Counted from the first letter of the stretch, positions 7,886 to 15,346 are shown. The stretch is 34,864 nt of DNA from Hyphomicrobiales bacterium (GCA_900470965.1 UCCS01000133.1:1-34864); one strand, 5' to 3'. A program made the numbers and translations. The notes: generated by a model not told the origin, from the sequence alone.

Positions 7886-8401
7886 ATGAAAATCATATGC
7901 ACCATCGCTGCCCTCGGGCTGCTTGCGGCGGCGTCCCAAGGCTTTGCCCAGGACAAGCAGACGGCGACGGCAAATTTTATCGGCCCTGACGGCAAGGAGG
8001 CCGGCCGCGCCACACTGACCGCTGCGGCCAATGGTGGTGTCTTCATCGAGGCGGAAATCTCCGGCCTGCCCGTCAACAAATGGGTCGCCTTCCATATTCA
8101 TGAGACCGGCCGCTGCGATGCCGCAACCCATCACGAATCGGCCGGCGGTCATTTCAATCCGACCAAGGCCGAGCATGGTTTCCTGGCCACCAAGGGACCG
8201 CATGCCGGCGATATGCCGAACCAATATGTCGGTCAGGACGGCATCCTGCGTGCACAGGTCTTCGACACCATGATCTCGCTCGACGGCAAGGAGGATGGTG
8301 TGCGTGGCCGCGCGCTGATGGTGCATTCCGATTCCGATGATTATCGAACCCAGCCTTCGGGCGGCGCCGGCGACAGGATCGCCTGCGGCGTGATCAAGTA
8401 G
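7886..8401 (+). CDS. sodC: Periplasmic Cu/Zn superoxide dismutase
   Basis: 171 residues starting with a Sec signal peptide (MKIICTIAALGLLAAASQGFA, cleavage after about residue 21). It dismutates superoxide in the periplasm. Metal ligands visible: His70 and His72 (copper), His89 (bridging), His97, His106 and Asp109 (zinc), and His147 (copper). Cys77 and Cys167 form the structural disulphide, and Arg164 is the channel arginine in AGDRIACGVI. The frame is open upstream to 7796, but the signal peptide and AAGGA upstream fix the start at 7886. It converges on the MscS gene with one nucleotide between the two stop codons. Confidence 0.95.
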   Translation: MKIICTIAALGLLAAASQGFAQDKQTATANFIGPDGKEAGRATLTAAANGGVFIEAEISGLPVNKWVAFHIHETGRCDAATHHESAGGHFNPTKAEHGFLATKGPHAGDMPNQYVGQDGILRAQVFDTMISLDGKEDGVRGRALMVHSDSDDYRTQPSGGAGDRIACGVIK

Positions 8402-8402
8402 G

Positions 8403-9323
8403 TTATGGCTGCGTTTGCGCGGACGTCTTCGGCGTCCTCTTGCGGGCCGAAACCCTGACCTCCGCTTCCTCGGGTGCCGGTTCGGGAACGGGAGCGTTCG
8501 AAACCTCCGCCGGAGCGTCGCCAACCTCGCCCCTTTTGTCAAAGGCAAGCTTGACGCGCTTGATCATGTCGCGACTCAGGCCCCACCAGTCGCCGGTCGA
8601 TGCCCAGTAGCGCAACGTCACGCTGACCGCACTGTCGCTGAGACTATCGATGAAGACGCTCGGCACCGGCGTCTTGAGTACGCGCTTATCGGCGGTTGCA
8701 AGCTTCATCAGCGTCTCCATGGCGAGATCGAGATCGTCCTGATGCGTAATGTTGATCTTCACTTCGTTCTGCCGCGTCGGCTGGCGGCTGTAATTGGTGA
8801 TCGGCGTGTTCCAGAGCGTTGAATTGGGCGCCAGCCGGTAGAGACCGTCTCCGGTTCTAAGCTCGGTGGCAAACAGGCCGATCTCAAGAACCGTTCCCGA
8901 GACACTGCTCGTCTCAATATATTCCCCGACGCGGAACGGGCGCAGCACGAGTAGCATGATGCCCGCAGCGATATTCTGCAACGTGCCCTGCAGCGCCAGA
9001 CCGACGGCAAGGCCGGCGGCGCCGAGTGTGGCGATAATCGATGCCGTCTGCACGCCGAACTGCCCGAGAACGGTGACGAAGACCAGCACCAGCAGCGCAT
9101 AGCGCACCACATTGGTGAAGAAACGGGCGAGCGTCTCGTCGATGCCGCGCATGCGCGAGATGCCCTCATAGGCCCAGCGGCTGATGAGGCTCGCCGTCAC
9201 CCAGCCAACGATGAGCAGGATGATCGCCCCGAGGATGGAAAAGGAATATTGTACGGCAAGCGCGCTCGCCTGATCGAGCGCTGAGCGGGTTGCGATGATA
9301 AGGTCGGTGGCCTGCTGTTCCAT
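8403..9323 (-). CDS. Small-conductance mechanosensitive channel (MscS family)
   Basis: About 306 residues. Three membrane helices lie near residues 27-50, 68-90 and 95-128. The last is the Gly/Ala-rich pore helix and continues into the family motif GLALQGTLQNIAAGIMLL and the beta-domain start RPFRVGEYI. A cytoplasmic alpha/beta vestibule follows to about residue 262. The last 40 residues are Pro/Glu/Ala-rich with a basic end (ARKRTPKT), likely disordered. The channel releases solutes on hypo-osmotic shock. GTG at 9326 and ATG at 9323 are both possible; AGGAG spacing favours ATG. The tyrosine-phosphatase-like gene ends 54 nt upstream of this start, so co-transcription is possible. Confidence 0.93.
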   Translation of the reverse strand: MEQQATDLIIATRSALDQASALAVQYSFSILGAIILLIVGWVTASLISRWAYEGISRMRGIDETLARFFTNVVRYALLVLVFVTVLGQFGVQTASIIATLGAAGLAVGLALQGTLQNIAAGIMLLVLRPFRVGEYIETSSVSGTVLEIGLFATELRTGDGLYRLAPNSTLWNTPITNYSRQPTRQNEVKINITHQDDLDLAMETLMKLATADKRVLKTPVPSVFIDSLSDSAVSVTLRYWASTGDWWGLSRDMIKRVKLAFDKRGEVGDAPAEVSNAPVPEPAPEEAEVRVSARKRTPKTSAQTQP

Positions 9324-9377
9324 CACGTACTCCTCGAATGCCTCGTCGGGGGCTAGATGGAGCAGGGGTGAGGAGCG

Positions 9378-9908
9378 TCAACAGTTTGAATCGCCCCTGA
9401 CAGTCAACACGAAGGGCGCGTTGCCGTCGGCGTCTGCACCGCGGCCGATGGCTCTCACGGCATCGACGAGCCGGCCGCGCCGGTCAAGCAGCGCATCGCC
9501 GATTTCGACAATCCGAGCATTCGGCGTTGCATAGGGCGAGGCGGTTCGCAGCCGCCGGGCAAGCGCCATATCCTCCTGCTCGGGCGCGAGCGAGAGAGCC
9601 GCTATCAGCGCCGCGGCAGGCGAGCGCGACACGCCCATCCAGCAATGGACGAGCAGCGGTGCTTCCTGCTGCCAGCCGGCGGCAAAATCGATGATCGCCC
9701 GCACATGCTTTTCGTCGGGCGCCACTAGATCGCCCGTGCCCTTGAAGGCAATATCGTTCATGTTGAGCAGCAGATGCCGGTCGGCCTTGATGACACCCGG
9801 CCGGTGAAAGGCCTGCTCCTTCGCCATCAGGCTGATCATCTCGCGCGCCTTGTGCCGCACGGCCATTTCGGCGATGCGCGCCAGTGGGGAAACCACGATC
9901 ACGGTCAC
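9378..9908 (-). CDS. Dual-specificity/tyrosine phosphatase-like protein
   Basis: 176 residues with the cysteine phosphatase signature HCWMGVSRS, giving nucleophile Cys89 and phosphate-binding Arg95 (CX5R). A possible general acid is Asp52 in NMNDIAF. The rest is a small alpha/beta fold without membrane segments. The substrate is unknown: phosphoprotein, phosphoinositide-like or nucleotide-related. The GTG start overlaps the TGA stop of the upstream HD gene (GTGA), implying translational coupling. Together with the upstream nucleotidase and YgfZ genes it forms a tight minus-strand operon. Confidence 0.85.
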   Translation of the reverse strand: MTVIVVSPLARIAEMAVRHKAREMISLMAKEQAFHRPGVIKADRHLLLNMNDIAFKGTGDLVAPDEKHVRAIIDFAAGWQQEAPLLVHCWMGVSRSPAAALIAALSLAPEQEDMALARRLRTASPYATPNARIVEIGDALLDRRGRLVDAVRAIGRGADADGNAPFVLTVRGDSNC

Positions 9909-10513
9909 GACGCGATGCCCCGCTCCGCCTCGATCTCAGCGAAACGCTCGCAGAAGAGCCGCTGCGCTTCGAGCGCCGGGACGGGATCGATCGAGAGCAT
10001 ATCCCGGGTGATGCCGCGCGGCTGACCGAAGAATTTTTGCGCCTCCGCAGGCGTGAAGCCGGCAAGGACAGTTGCCTCGAAATAGGCCGCGATCGTATCG
10101 GCCTTCTTGATCTTGTCCTTGAGCTCGCGGGAGGGGTGCGGCGGCAGGCCGAAACGCAGATGAACGGCCGCCTCCAGCCGCTTCTCGACGGTCTTGTATC
10201 CTCCCCCGACGACGGCCTTGAAGGGCGAGATCATGTCGCCGATCACATATTCGGGCGCGTCATGCAGCAGCGCCATCAGGCAATCGCCGGGTGTGGCCTC
10301 ATTGAAATGCCGGAAGATGGATTCGACGACAAGGCAATGCTGCGCAACGGAAAAGGCATGGTCACCCGACGTCTGGCCGTTCCAGCGGGCGACGCGTGCA
10401 AGTCCGTGGGCGATATCGCTCAATTCGACGTCGAGCGGCGAGGGATCGAGCAGATCGAGCCGCCGGCCGGACAGCATGCGTTGCCAGGCACGTGGAGCCT
10501 TCGCAGTCGTCAC
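9905..10513 (-). CDS. YfbR-like HD-domain 5'-nucleotidase/phosphohydrolase
   Basis: 202 residues. The HD ligands and neighbours match YfbR-type deoxyribonucleoside 5'-monophosphatases: Arg43-Trp44 (VARWNGQT), His59 (SVAQHC), His84-Asp85 (MALLHDAPE), Glu88 and Asp139 (KIKKADTIAAYFE). The family removes phosphate from dNMPs in the cytoplasm; activity here is inferred. The start is GTG at 10513, overlapping the TGA of ygfZ as GTGA with GAGG 5 nt upstream. The stop overlaps the GTG of the phosphatase gene in the same way. No allosteric domain is visible. Confidence 0.88.
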   Translation of the reverse strand: MTTAKAPRAWQRMLSGRRLDLLDPSPLDVELSDIAHGLARVARWNGQTSGDHAFSVAQHCLVVESIFRHFNEATPGDCLMALLHDAPEYVIGDMISPFKAVVGGGYKTVEKRLEAAVHLRFGLPPHPSRELKDKIKKADTIAAYFEATVLAGFTPAEAQKFFGQPRGITRDMLSIDPVPALEAQRLFCERFAEIEAERGIAS

Positions 10514-11349
10514 GCGCTGGCCTCGTCTGAGGAAGTCGGGAAGCTGAGCCCGGACCAGGCGGGCAGGCTGAGCGTCACGGAAACATCGCCGGCAAGCAGC
10601 GGCGTGCCGGATGCCATGGCTTCGCCTGCGCGGTCTATGCGCACGATCGCCAATCCGCTCGCCCCCTCGACGGAACCGAGCATGCCGACCGGCTTGCCAT
10701 TGGCGGTTATTTCGGTGCCGCTTGCAGGCAGCGCAGTCCCGGCCGAAACGGTCACGACACGGCGTCGTGCCGTGCCGCGATGCTGCATGCGGGACACTAC
10801 TTCCTGGCCGACATAGCAGCCCTTCTTGAAGGAGAGGCCGCCGTTGAAATCCATCAGCACATCATGCGGAAAAGCGTCCTGAAGCGCATAATCAGGTCCT
10901 GATGTGACGATGCCATTCTCGATGCGCAACGCATCGTAGAGCGCCGCATCATCGCTGCCATGATGACCGGCACGACGCAGAACGGTAACATCAGCCTTGG
11001 CAAAGCGACTGTCCTTGACGCCTTTTTCGGCATCCTCGCCCCAGGAAACGGTAACACCATCTTCGGCACCTGGCGTCAGCGTCACCGGCGCGCGCAGGCG
11101 ATACATGGTCAGCCGCTTCAGCAGCGCTTCTCGCTGGGCCGCATCCGTTTCGATGATGAAGCCGTCGCCCTCGCGCCAGATGACGAAGTCGAACAGGATC
11201 TTGCCCTGCGGCGTCAGCAATGCGCCCGGCCGCGCCTCGTTCGCACCGAGCGAGACGATGTCTGTGGTGATCAGATTCTGCAGGAAGGATTCCGCTTCCA
11301 CGCCGCCGACGGCAATGAGCGAGCGGTCTTTCAGGAATACGGCTGGCAT
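10510..11349 (-). CDS. ygfZ: YgfZ/GcvT-like folate-binding protein
   Basis: 279 residues. The signature KGCYVGQEVVSRMQHRG (Cys178) identifies the YgfZ/IBA57 branch of the GcvT fold. These folate-dependent proteins assist assembly or repair of certain Fe-S enzymes. The N-terminal LIAVGGVEAESFLQNLITTD segment is also typical. It is the first gene of a three-gene chain; its stop overlaps the GTG of the nucleotidase gene. An AGG lies about 8 nt before the ATG. A RIME-like palindromic segment lies upstream. Confidence 0.93.
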   Translation of the reverse strand: MPAVFLKDRSLIAVGGVEAESFLQNLITTDIVSLGANEARPGALLTPQGKILFDFVIWREGDGFIIETDAAQREALLKRLTMYRLRAPVTLTPGAEDGVTVSWGEDAEKGVKDSRFAKADVTVLRRAGHHGSDDAALYDALRIENGIVTSGPDYALQDAFPHDVLMDFNGGLSFKKGCYVGQEVVSRMQHRGTARRRVVTVSAGTALPASGTEITANGKPVGMLGSVEGASGLAIVRIDRAGEAMASGTPLLAGDVSVTLSLPAWSGLSFPTSSDEASA

Positions 11350-11404
11350 GGCGAAACCTGTCGCGTTGGTGATCGCTCAGAGGTAAGTCTTTGAAGCGGA
11401 TGGT

Positions 11405-11511
11405 GCAAGCGCTCTACAGCATCGGCCCGAAAATCGGAATCGATTTTCGAAAAGCCTGATGCGTAGATTCAAGGAGTTGGTGCGTCCGAATGGACGCACG
11501 GCGCTCCAGCG
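11405..11511 (-). repeat. Intergenic palindromic repeat (multi-hairpin)
   Basis: Between ygfZ and the secreted-protein gene. Two clear stems: CGAAAATC/GATTTTCG (11428-11435 and 11442-11449) and GTGCGTCC/GGACGCAC (11480-11487 and 11492-11499, loop GAAT). The second lies just after the stop of the gene ending at 11512 and could end its transcript, though no T run follows. The GGAATCGATTTTCG motif is common in rhizobial intergenic repeats, by recollection. Confidence 0.6.
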
Positions 11512-12264
11512 TCAGTCGCCGGCTGTGAAAAACTTCCATTTGCCATCCGGCGCAATGCCGACGCGATAGAAATTATAGCCGCCGAATTCCTGCATGTCGG
11601 AGAGATCGCCTGCCGTGACGATGCGCAGGAGTTCCACGCGTTCCGGCGGTGTCAGCGATTTCAGGTCTTTCTCGGCAAAATAGGGCCAGACATACATTTC
11701 CTCGGGCGTGCCCTGACCGACATGCACGAAACCAGTCGAGATGACGTCGAGCATGATCGCGAGGATCTCGTCGCCATCAGGATCGCCGGAGAGATCCTTC
11801 AACGTGCCGATCGGATCATCCGTGGGTTCGCCGACCGTCACCTGGGTCTGATCGGCACCGGTCCCCATCAGTGGGCGCAGGCGTTCGAGATCGCCTGAGG
11901 CGGCTGCCTCGACGATCTGTTCGCGCATCTTGCGCACCGGTTCGGGCGCCTTGCTGATGTCGTAGATCACTTCGACGGGTTTGGAATCTTCGGATGCGCC
12001 TGGCGTCTTGTCGACGCTCTGGCCGCTCTCTTTGTTAACGAGCGGATCGGGTTGGGGAATGCCTGACGAACCGTTCTGCGGTGGAGCGGGCTGCTGTGGG
12101 CTCTGCTGCGCCGTGGCAGGCGCATCGGGCTGGCCCGGGATCTTCTGAAGTTCCGAAAGCGCGTAGGCGGAAGAAGCGGACAGCATGCTGCCTGCGGCGA
12201 GGCCGACGGCAAGCAGGACCGGCGCGAGCGAAATTCGCGAGGAAATATCTTTACCGGTACGCAT
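11512..12264 (-). CDS. Conserved hypothetical secreted protein
   Basis: 250 residues from MRTGKDISSR. A Sec-type signal peptide (basic start, hydrophobic stretch at about 12-30, likely cleavage after SAYA) is followed by a Pro/Gln/Ala-rich linker (about 45-80). A compact region of about 150 residues without a recognised catalytic motif follows, ending GGYNFYRVGIAPDGKWKFF. The frame runs open further upstream, but that extension overlaps the preceding small gene; the signal peptide fixes the start. It lies 19 nt after the 85-residue gene, so they are probably one operon with a CtrA box upstream. Likely periplasmic; function unknown. Confidence 0.8.
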   Translation of the reverse strand: MRTGKDISSRISLAPVLLAVGLAAGSMLSASSAYALSELQKIPGQPDAPATAQQSPQQPAPPQNGSSGIPQPDPLVNKESGQSVDKTPGASEDSKPVEVIYDISKAPEPVRKMREQIVEAAASGDLERLRPLMGTGADQTQVTVGEPTDDPIGTLKDLSGDPDGDEILAIMLDVISTGFVHVGQGTPEEMYVWPYFAEKDLKSLTPPERVELLRIVTAGDLSDMQEFGGYNFYRVGIAPDGKWKFFTAGD

Positions 12265-12283
12265 GAGACTCTCTGTATTGCCC

Positions 12284-12541
12284 CTATTGCAGGGTCCTGT
12301 TGGTGGAAAACTCACCTGCCAGCATGCGGTCGCGCAACGAGTCCAGCAAGGCCTCGGCACTGTTTTCTCCATGCAGTCTGATCGTCTCGCGCAACGCATG
12401 AGCAATCGCAGCATCGGCAATGATTTCAGGCTCAATGCCATCGGCCATGCCGTCAGCCCAAGCCTCGTTCTGGTATTCCAGAGCCGCCTGCATCTTTTCG
12501 TGGACGATCATGTCGTCGATGTCGTTGAGGCTTGGTTCCAT
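12284..12541 (-). CDS. Small conserved hypothetical protein (85 aa)
   Basis: 85 residues, acidic, predicted mostly helical, with no signal peptide or membrane segment. The start MEPSLNDID is chosen because GAGGAAA lies about 9 nt before it; an upstream ATG at 12565 has no comparable site. It shows no domain that I recognise. It is followed after 19 nt by the secreted-protein gene. A CtrA box ends 91 nt before its start, so the pair may be cell-cycle regulated. Confidence 0.72.
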   Translation of the reverse strand: MEPSLNDIDDMIVHEKMQAALEYQNEAWADGMADGIEPEIIADAAIAHALRETIRLHGENSAEALLDSLRDRMLAGEFSTNRTLQ

Positions 12542-12632
12542 TATCTTTTCCTCAGAACTTCTCATGTCTTACCGCTACGTTAACAACACTAACAGCCTTT
12601 TCCCAAAACGACACGGCCGCATGCGAAATCAG

Positions 12633-12648
12633 GTTAATTAAACGTTAA
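12633..12648 (-). promoter_or_regulatory. CtrA box upstream of the 85-aa gene
   Basis: Read on the minus strand: TTAA-CGTTTAA-TTAAC, an exact CtrA consensus. It overlaps the stop codon of the TIGR02301 gene by 3-4 bases and lies 91 nt before the start of the downstream 85-aa gene. Confidence 0.55.
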
Positions 12649-13091
12649 TTTCCAAAGCGCGAAGTAATTTCTGTGGCAAGTGTTGCACCTTCGTTACGGT
12701 AGCGCTCTTCTGCCACGATGGCCGCCTGCGTGCAATCCGTGTAAACAGAGGCGAATGCTCGGTATCCGCGATTGAAGGCTGCGGTCAGTTTTTCCTTGCG
12801 CTGCGGCTCCCCATTCGTTTCGGAATCAAGCAGTTGCTGCATGTCGGCCCGCCATTCGTCCGCCCCCGGCGCCTTGCAGAGCGTGCGCAGATAATGCACC
12901 GAGCCCAGAACCTCAGCCAGCCGCGCCAGCTTGTCGTCATAGGGTACGGTCGCAACCTGCGGCACTATCTCCTCCACCGGCGGAGGCGCATTCTTACTGC
13001 CCTGCGCCCCACCTTGCGCCATTGTGGGACCGGCCCAGACGAGGCCGCCAAAGACGAGAGATGACAAAACAACGCGTCGAACGGGAATCAT
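12645..13091 (-). CDS. TIGR02301-family protein, secreted
   Basis: About 148 residues from MIPVRRVVLSS. A signal peptide (positive start, hydrophobic LVFGGLVWAG, cleavage near TMA-QGG) is followed by a short Pro-rich piece. The family core then follows: LAEVLGSVHYLRTLC, and FNRGYRAFASVYTDCTQAA with paired cysteines. This matches the Rhizobiales-restricted TIGR02301 group of unknown function, probably periplasmic. The start codon and its GGGAG lie inside a perfect 9-bp hairpin (13089-13116). An alternative ATG at 13115 has no ribosome-binding site. Confidence 0.82.
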   Translation of the reverse strand: MIPVRRVVLSSLVFGGLVWAGPTMAQGGAQGSKNAPPPVEEIVPQVATVPYDDKLARLAEVLGSVHYLRTLCKAPGADEWRADMQQLLDSETNGEPQRKEKLTAAFNRGYRAFASVYTDCTQAAIVAEERYRNEGATLATEITSRFGN

Positions 13092-13116
13092 GCTCCCAGT
13101 TGATACAGGGAGCATG
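13089..13116 (-). promoter_or_regulatory. Perfect 9-bp inverted repeat over the start of the TIGR02301 gene
   Basis: Arms 13089-13097 and 13108-13116 (CATGCTCCC/GGGAGCATG) with a 10-nt loop. In the mRNA the 3' arm contains GGGAG and the AUG at 13091, so the folded form hides both from ribosomes. Confidence 0.55.
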
Positions 13117-13166
13117 ACAGGAACAAGGCGGATGCGGCAATTTCCACTTCTATTCTAGCGAGGGCC

Positions 13167-13583
13167 TCATTCACCGACCGCCAACCGCTCCGCGCATTCG
13201 AGCACGCTCTGTGGCACCGGCATGCGCCGGATCTCTTCCACGCTGTACCATCCGATCGCTGCCGCATCGTCGGCGGCTTCAGCCACCAGGTGGCGGTCCG
13301 CCTCGACGCGGAAGACGGAGAGGAAGAAATGGCTGCTGATGCTGCCATCGGGTGCATGCGTCTTCAGGTCATAGGTGGAGAACAGGCGCGGATTTCGTGC
13401 CTGAATGCCGGTCTCCTCGAGGCATTCGCGCAGTGCGGTTTCCTCGGGCGTCTCGCCGGGTTCGCCGCGTCCACCGGGAAAGGCATACATATCGGCCGAA
13501 GGCGGGTTTCGCCTGAGCACGAGAAGGAACCGGCCATCACGTTCAAGGATGGCGGAAGAGGCGGGTTTGGCTTGGGAGGTCAT
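13167..13583 (-). CDS. Nudix hydrolase
   Basis: 138 residues. The Nudix box GX5EX7REUXEEXGU is intact: Gly, then GETPEETALRECLEETGI with the REXXEE metal-binding glutamates. The family hydrolyses nucleoside diphosphates linked to another group; the substrate is not readable. The length is near the minimal single-domain size. The ATG has no strong ribosome-binding site. The gene diverges from ynfA (106 nt apart), and the TIGR02301 gene follows after a short gap of about 75 nt. Confidence 0.93.
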   Translation of the reverse strand: MTSQAKPASSAILERDGRFLLVLRRNPPSADMYAFPGGRGEPGETPEETALRECLEETGIQARNPRLFSTYDLKTHAPDGSISSHFFLSVFRVEADRHLVAEAADDAAAIGWYSVEEIRRMPVPQSVLECAERLAVGE

Positions 13584-13689
13584 TGCTTCGCACGCTTTGC
13601 TGTGATGGCGCCTTATCCCACGGGCGGCTCACCTTGCGCAACTGTCGGCATTGCGTGGAATATGGCTCCATGATTCCTGCGAGACGCCC

Positions 13690-14010
13690 GTGACCTACCT
13701 GATCTATGCCCTTGCCGCCCTCTTCGAAATTGCCGGCTGCTTCGCCTTCTGGGCCTGGCTGCGGCTGGCAAAGCCCGTCTGGTGGCTGGCGCCCGGCATG
13801 GTGTCGCTGGCGCTCTTTGCCTGGCTGCTGACGCTGGTGCCGAGCGAGGCGGCCGGGCGCACTTTCGCGGCCTATGGCGGCATTTACATCGTCGCCTCAC
13901 TGCTGTGGCTATGGCTGGCGGAAAACCGCGTTCCCGACCGCTGGGACATCGGCGGCGCGATGGTCTGCCTCGCAGGGACGGCGATCATCCTCTTTGCACC
14001 GCGCAGTTAG
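13690..14010 (+). CDS. ynfA: YnfA-family small membrane protein
   Basis: 106 residues, four membrane helices, matching the UPF0060/YnfA family, which is related to small multidrug-resistance transporters. Recognisable segments are YALAALFEIAGCFAFWAWLR, RTFAAYGGIYIVASLLWLW, and the terminal DIGGAMVCLAGTAIILFAP. The GTG at 13690 gives the family length; the frame is open further upstream (to 13651), but that extension is not typical. Substrate and function are unproven. The stop is followed directly by a palindromic repeat. Confidence 0.9.
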   Translation: MTYLIYALAALFEIAGCFAFWAWLRLAKPVWWLAPGMVSLALFAWLLTLVPSEAAGRTFAAYGGIYIVASLLWLWLAENRVPDRWDIGGAMVCLAGTAIILFAPRS

Positions 14011-14012
14011 AA

Positions 14013-14053
14013 CAATTCCGCAAAAGATGTGCAGCGTCTCCCATTCGGAATTG
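14013..14053 (+). repeat. RIME-related palindrome after ynfA
   Basis: Outer arms CAATTCCG (14013-14020) and CGGAATTG (14046-14053), with an inner segment containing GCAAAAGATGTGCAGCG as in the other copies. It starts 2 nt after the stop codon of ynfA. Confidence 0.6.
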
Positions 14054-14105
14054 CTTGAGGGCAAACCGTCTTGACCGATGTCGGGCACGATGCAAAGACA
14101 TCCCC

Positions 14106-14870
14106 ATGTGCGGACGTTTTGCCCTGACAGAAGTGGTCAAGGATATCGCCGAAGCTTTCAGTCTCGCTGAGCTGGAGGGCTTTCCGGCGCGTTACAATAT
14201 TGCGCCGACGCAGCCGATCCTCGTCGTCATCGCGGGCGAGAGGCAGGAACCGGGCAGCAACCTGCCGGATCGCCGCGCTTTGCTGGTGCGTTGGGGTTTC
14301 ACGCCGGGCTGGGTCAAGGATCCCAAGGAATTTCCGCTGCTGATCAATGCGCGCTCGGAGACCGCAATCGGCAAAGCCTCCTTCCGCGCCGCCATGCGCC
14401 ATCGCCGCATCCTCATCCCGGCCTCCGGTTTCTATGAATGGCATCGCCCTTCGAAGGAAAGCGGCGAGAAGGCACAGGCCTATTGGATCCGGCCGCGCCG
14501 CGGCGGCGTTATCGCCTTTGCCGGCCTCATGGAGACATGGTCCTCGGCCGATGGTTCGGAGGTCGATACCGGCGCCATCCTGACGACCAAGGCCAACAGT
14601 GCGATCTCCTCGATCCACGATCGCATGCCCGTCGTCATCAAGCCTGAGGATTTTTCCCGCTGGCTGGACTGCAAGACGCAGGAGCCGCGTGAGGTCGCCG
14701 ACCTGATGCAGCCGGTCCAGGAGGATTTCTTCGAGGCGATCCCGGTCTCCGACAAGGTCAACAAGGTCGCCAATATGGGGCCGGATCTGCAGGATCCAGT
14801 GCCGCTCGAAAAGGTGCCGAAGCAGCCGCAGAAAAAGACATCTGACGACGGCCAGCTCAGCTTCTTTTGA
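14106..14870 (+). CDS. SRAP-domain protein (YedK/HMCES type)
   Basis: 254 residues. The SOS-response-associated-peptidase motifs are all present: catalytic Cys2 directly after the initiator Met (MCGRFALT), Asn81 (INARSE), Glu111 (GFYEW) and His171 (SIHDRMPV). Family members crosslink covalently through Cys2 to abasic sites in single-stranded DNA and shield them from cleavage. Requiring Cys at position 2 fixes the ATG at 14106, although the frame continues open upstream. The last 20 residues are polar and Lys/Gln-rich. I see no obvious LexA box before the gene. Confidence 0.95.
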   Translation: MCGRFALTEVVKDIAEAFSLAELEGFPARYNIAPTQPILVVIAGERQEPGSNLPDRRALLVRWGFTPGWVKDPKEFPLLINARSETAIGKASFRAAMRHRRILIPASGFYEWHRPSKESGEKAQAYWIRPRRGGVIAFAGLMETWSSADGSEVDTGAILTTKANSAISSIHDRMPVVIKPEDFSRWLDCKTQEPREVADLMQPVQEDFFEAIPVSDKVNKVANMGPDLQDPVPLEKVPKQPQKKTSDDGQLSFF

Positions 14871-15057
14871 AACCCGAACCCACCATCCTGTTGAATGGAA
14901 AACCCGGTGATCTCTGCCAGCCGGTTTTGGCCAAGGGGCGCGTCTCTTGCAGCTCATTTTTGCCAGACCCACCGCATGGCAGGTTCTGGATGTCCGTATC
15001 CGGCATCGTCATGAGCCTGCTGTCAATCAGCCTGCTCGTGCGCTTCGTAGCACCCGC

Positions 15058-15192
15058 TTAGGCGAGTTTCTTGACCGGTGCCGGCTTTGCCATCATCGAG
15101 GCCGCAGCCACGGCCTTGAGGCCGAGCGGGCGGTAGTTGGTCGCGAGATCCGGCTTGGCTGCCTGCTGCTGTTCCGACTTCTTCGAGGTCAC
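15058..15192 (-). CDS. 44-residue small protein (unannotated-length gene)
   Basis: GTG at 15192 to TAA at 15058 encodes 44 residues, MTSKKSEQQQAAKPDLATNY..., ending VKKLA. AAGGAG lies exactly 6 nt before the GTG, among the best ribosome-binding sites in the window. The product is basic, with a Gln/Ala/Lys-rich N-terminus and a short mildly hydrophobic AVAAASMMA segment; neither a signal peptide nor a domain is recognised. Between start and box lie a perfect inverted repeat (15237-15261) and other AT-rich DNA. An exact CtrA box lies 138 nt upstream. pssA ends upstream on the same strand, but the 166-nt gap suggests an own promoter. Confidence 0.68.
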   Translation of the reverse strand: MTSKKSEQQQAAKPDLATNYRPLGLKAVAAASMMAKPAPVKKLA

Positions 15193-15236
15193 GATACTCT
15201 CCTTACGTGTTTCTCTAGAATTTTATCTGTCTTGTT

Positions 15237-15261
15237 CTTTTGTCTTTAATAGCGACAAAAG
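15237..15261. promoter_or_regulatory. 8-bp inverted repeat upstream of the 44-aa gene
   Basis: CTTTTGTC (15237-15244) and GACAAAAG (15254-15261), spacer of 9 nt, 45 nt before the small gene's GTG. It could be an operator or a weak transcript-ending hairpin after pssA. Confidence 0.4.
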
Positions 15262-15330
15262 CGAGGCACCGCCTATCAGGAAATGTAAACACAGACCATA
15301 ATTCGCGAGGCTTAACCGAAGCCTGCGTTC

Positions 15331-15346
15331 GTTAATACTTACTTAA
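15331..15346 (-). promoter_or_regulatory. CtrA box upstream of the 44-aa gene
   Basis: On the minus strand reads TTAA-GTAAGTA-TTAAC, an exact CtrA consensus. It lies between the pssA stop at 15359 and the small gene's start at 15192. Confidence 0.55.

Noticed and set aside
14867..15061. 64-codon plus-strand frame after the SRAP gene
   Set aside because: TTG start overlapping the previous stop, no ribosome-binding site, low-complexity hydrophobic end; no family similarity recognised.
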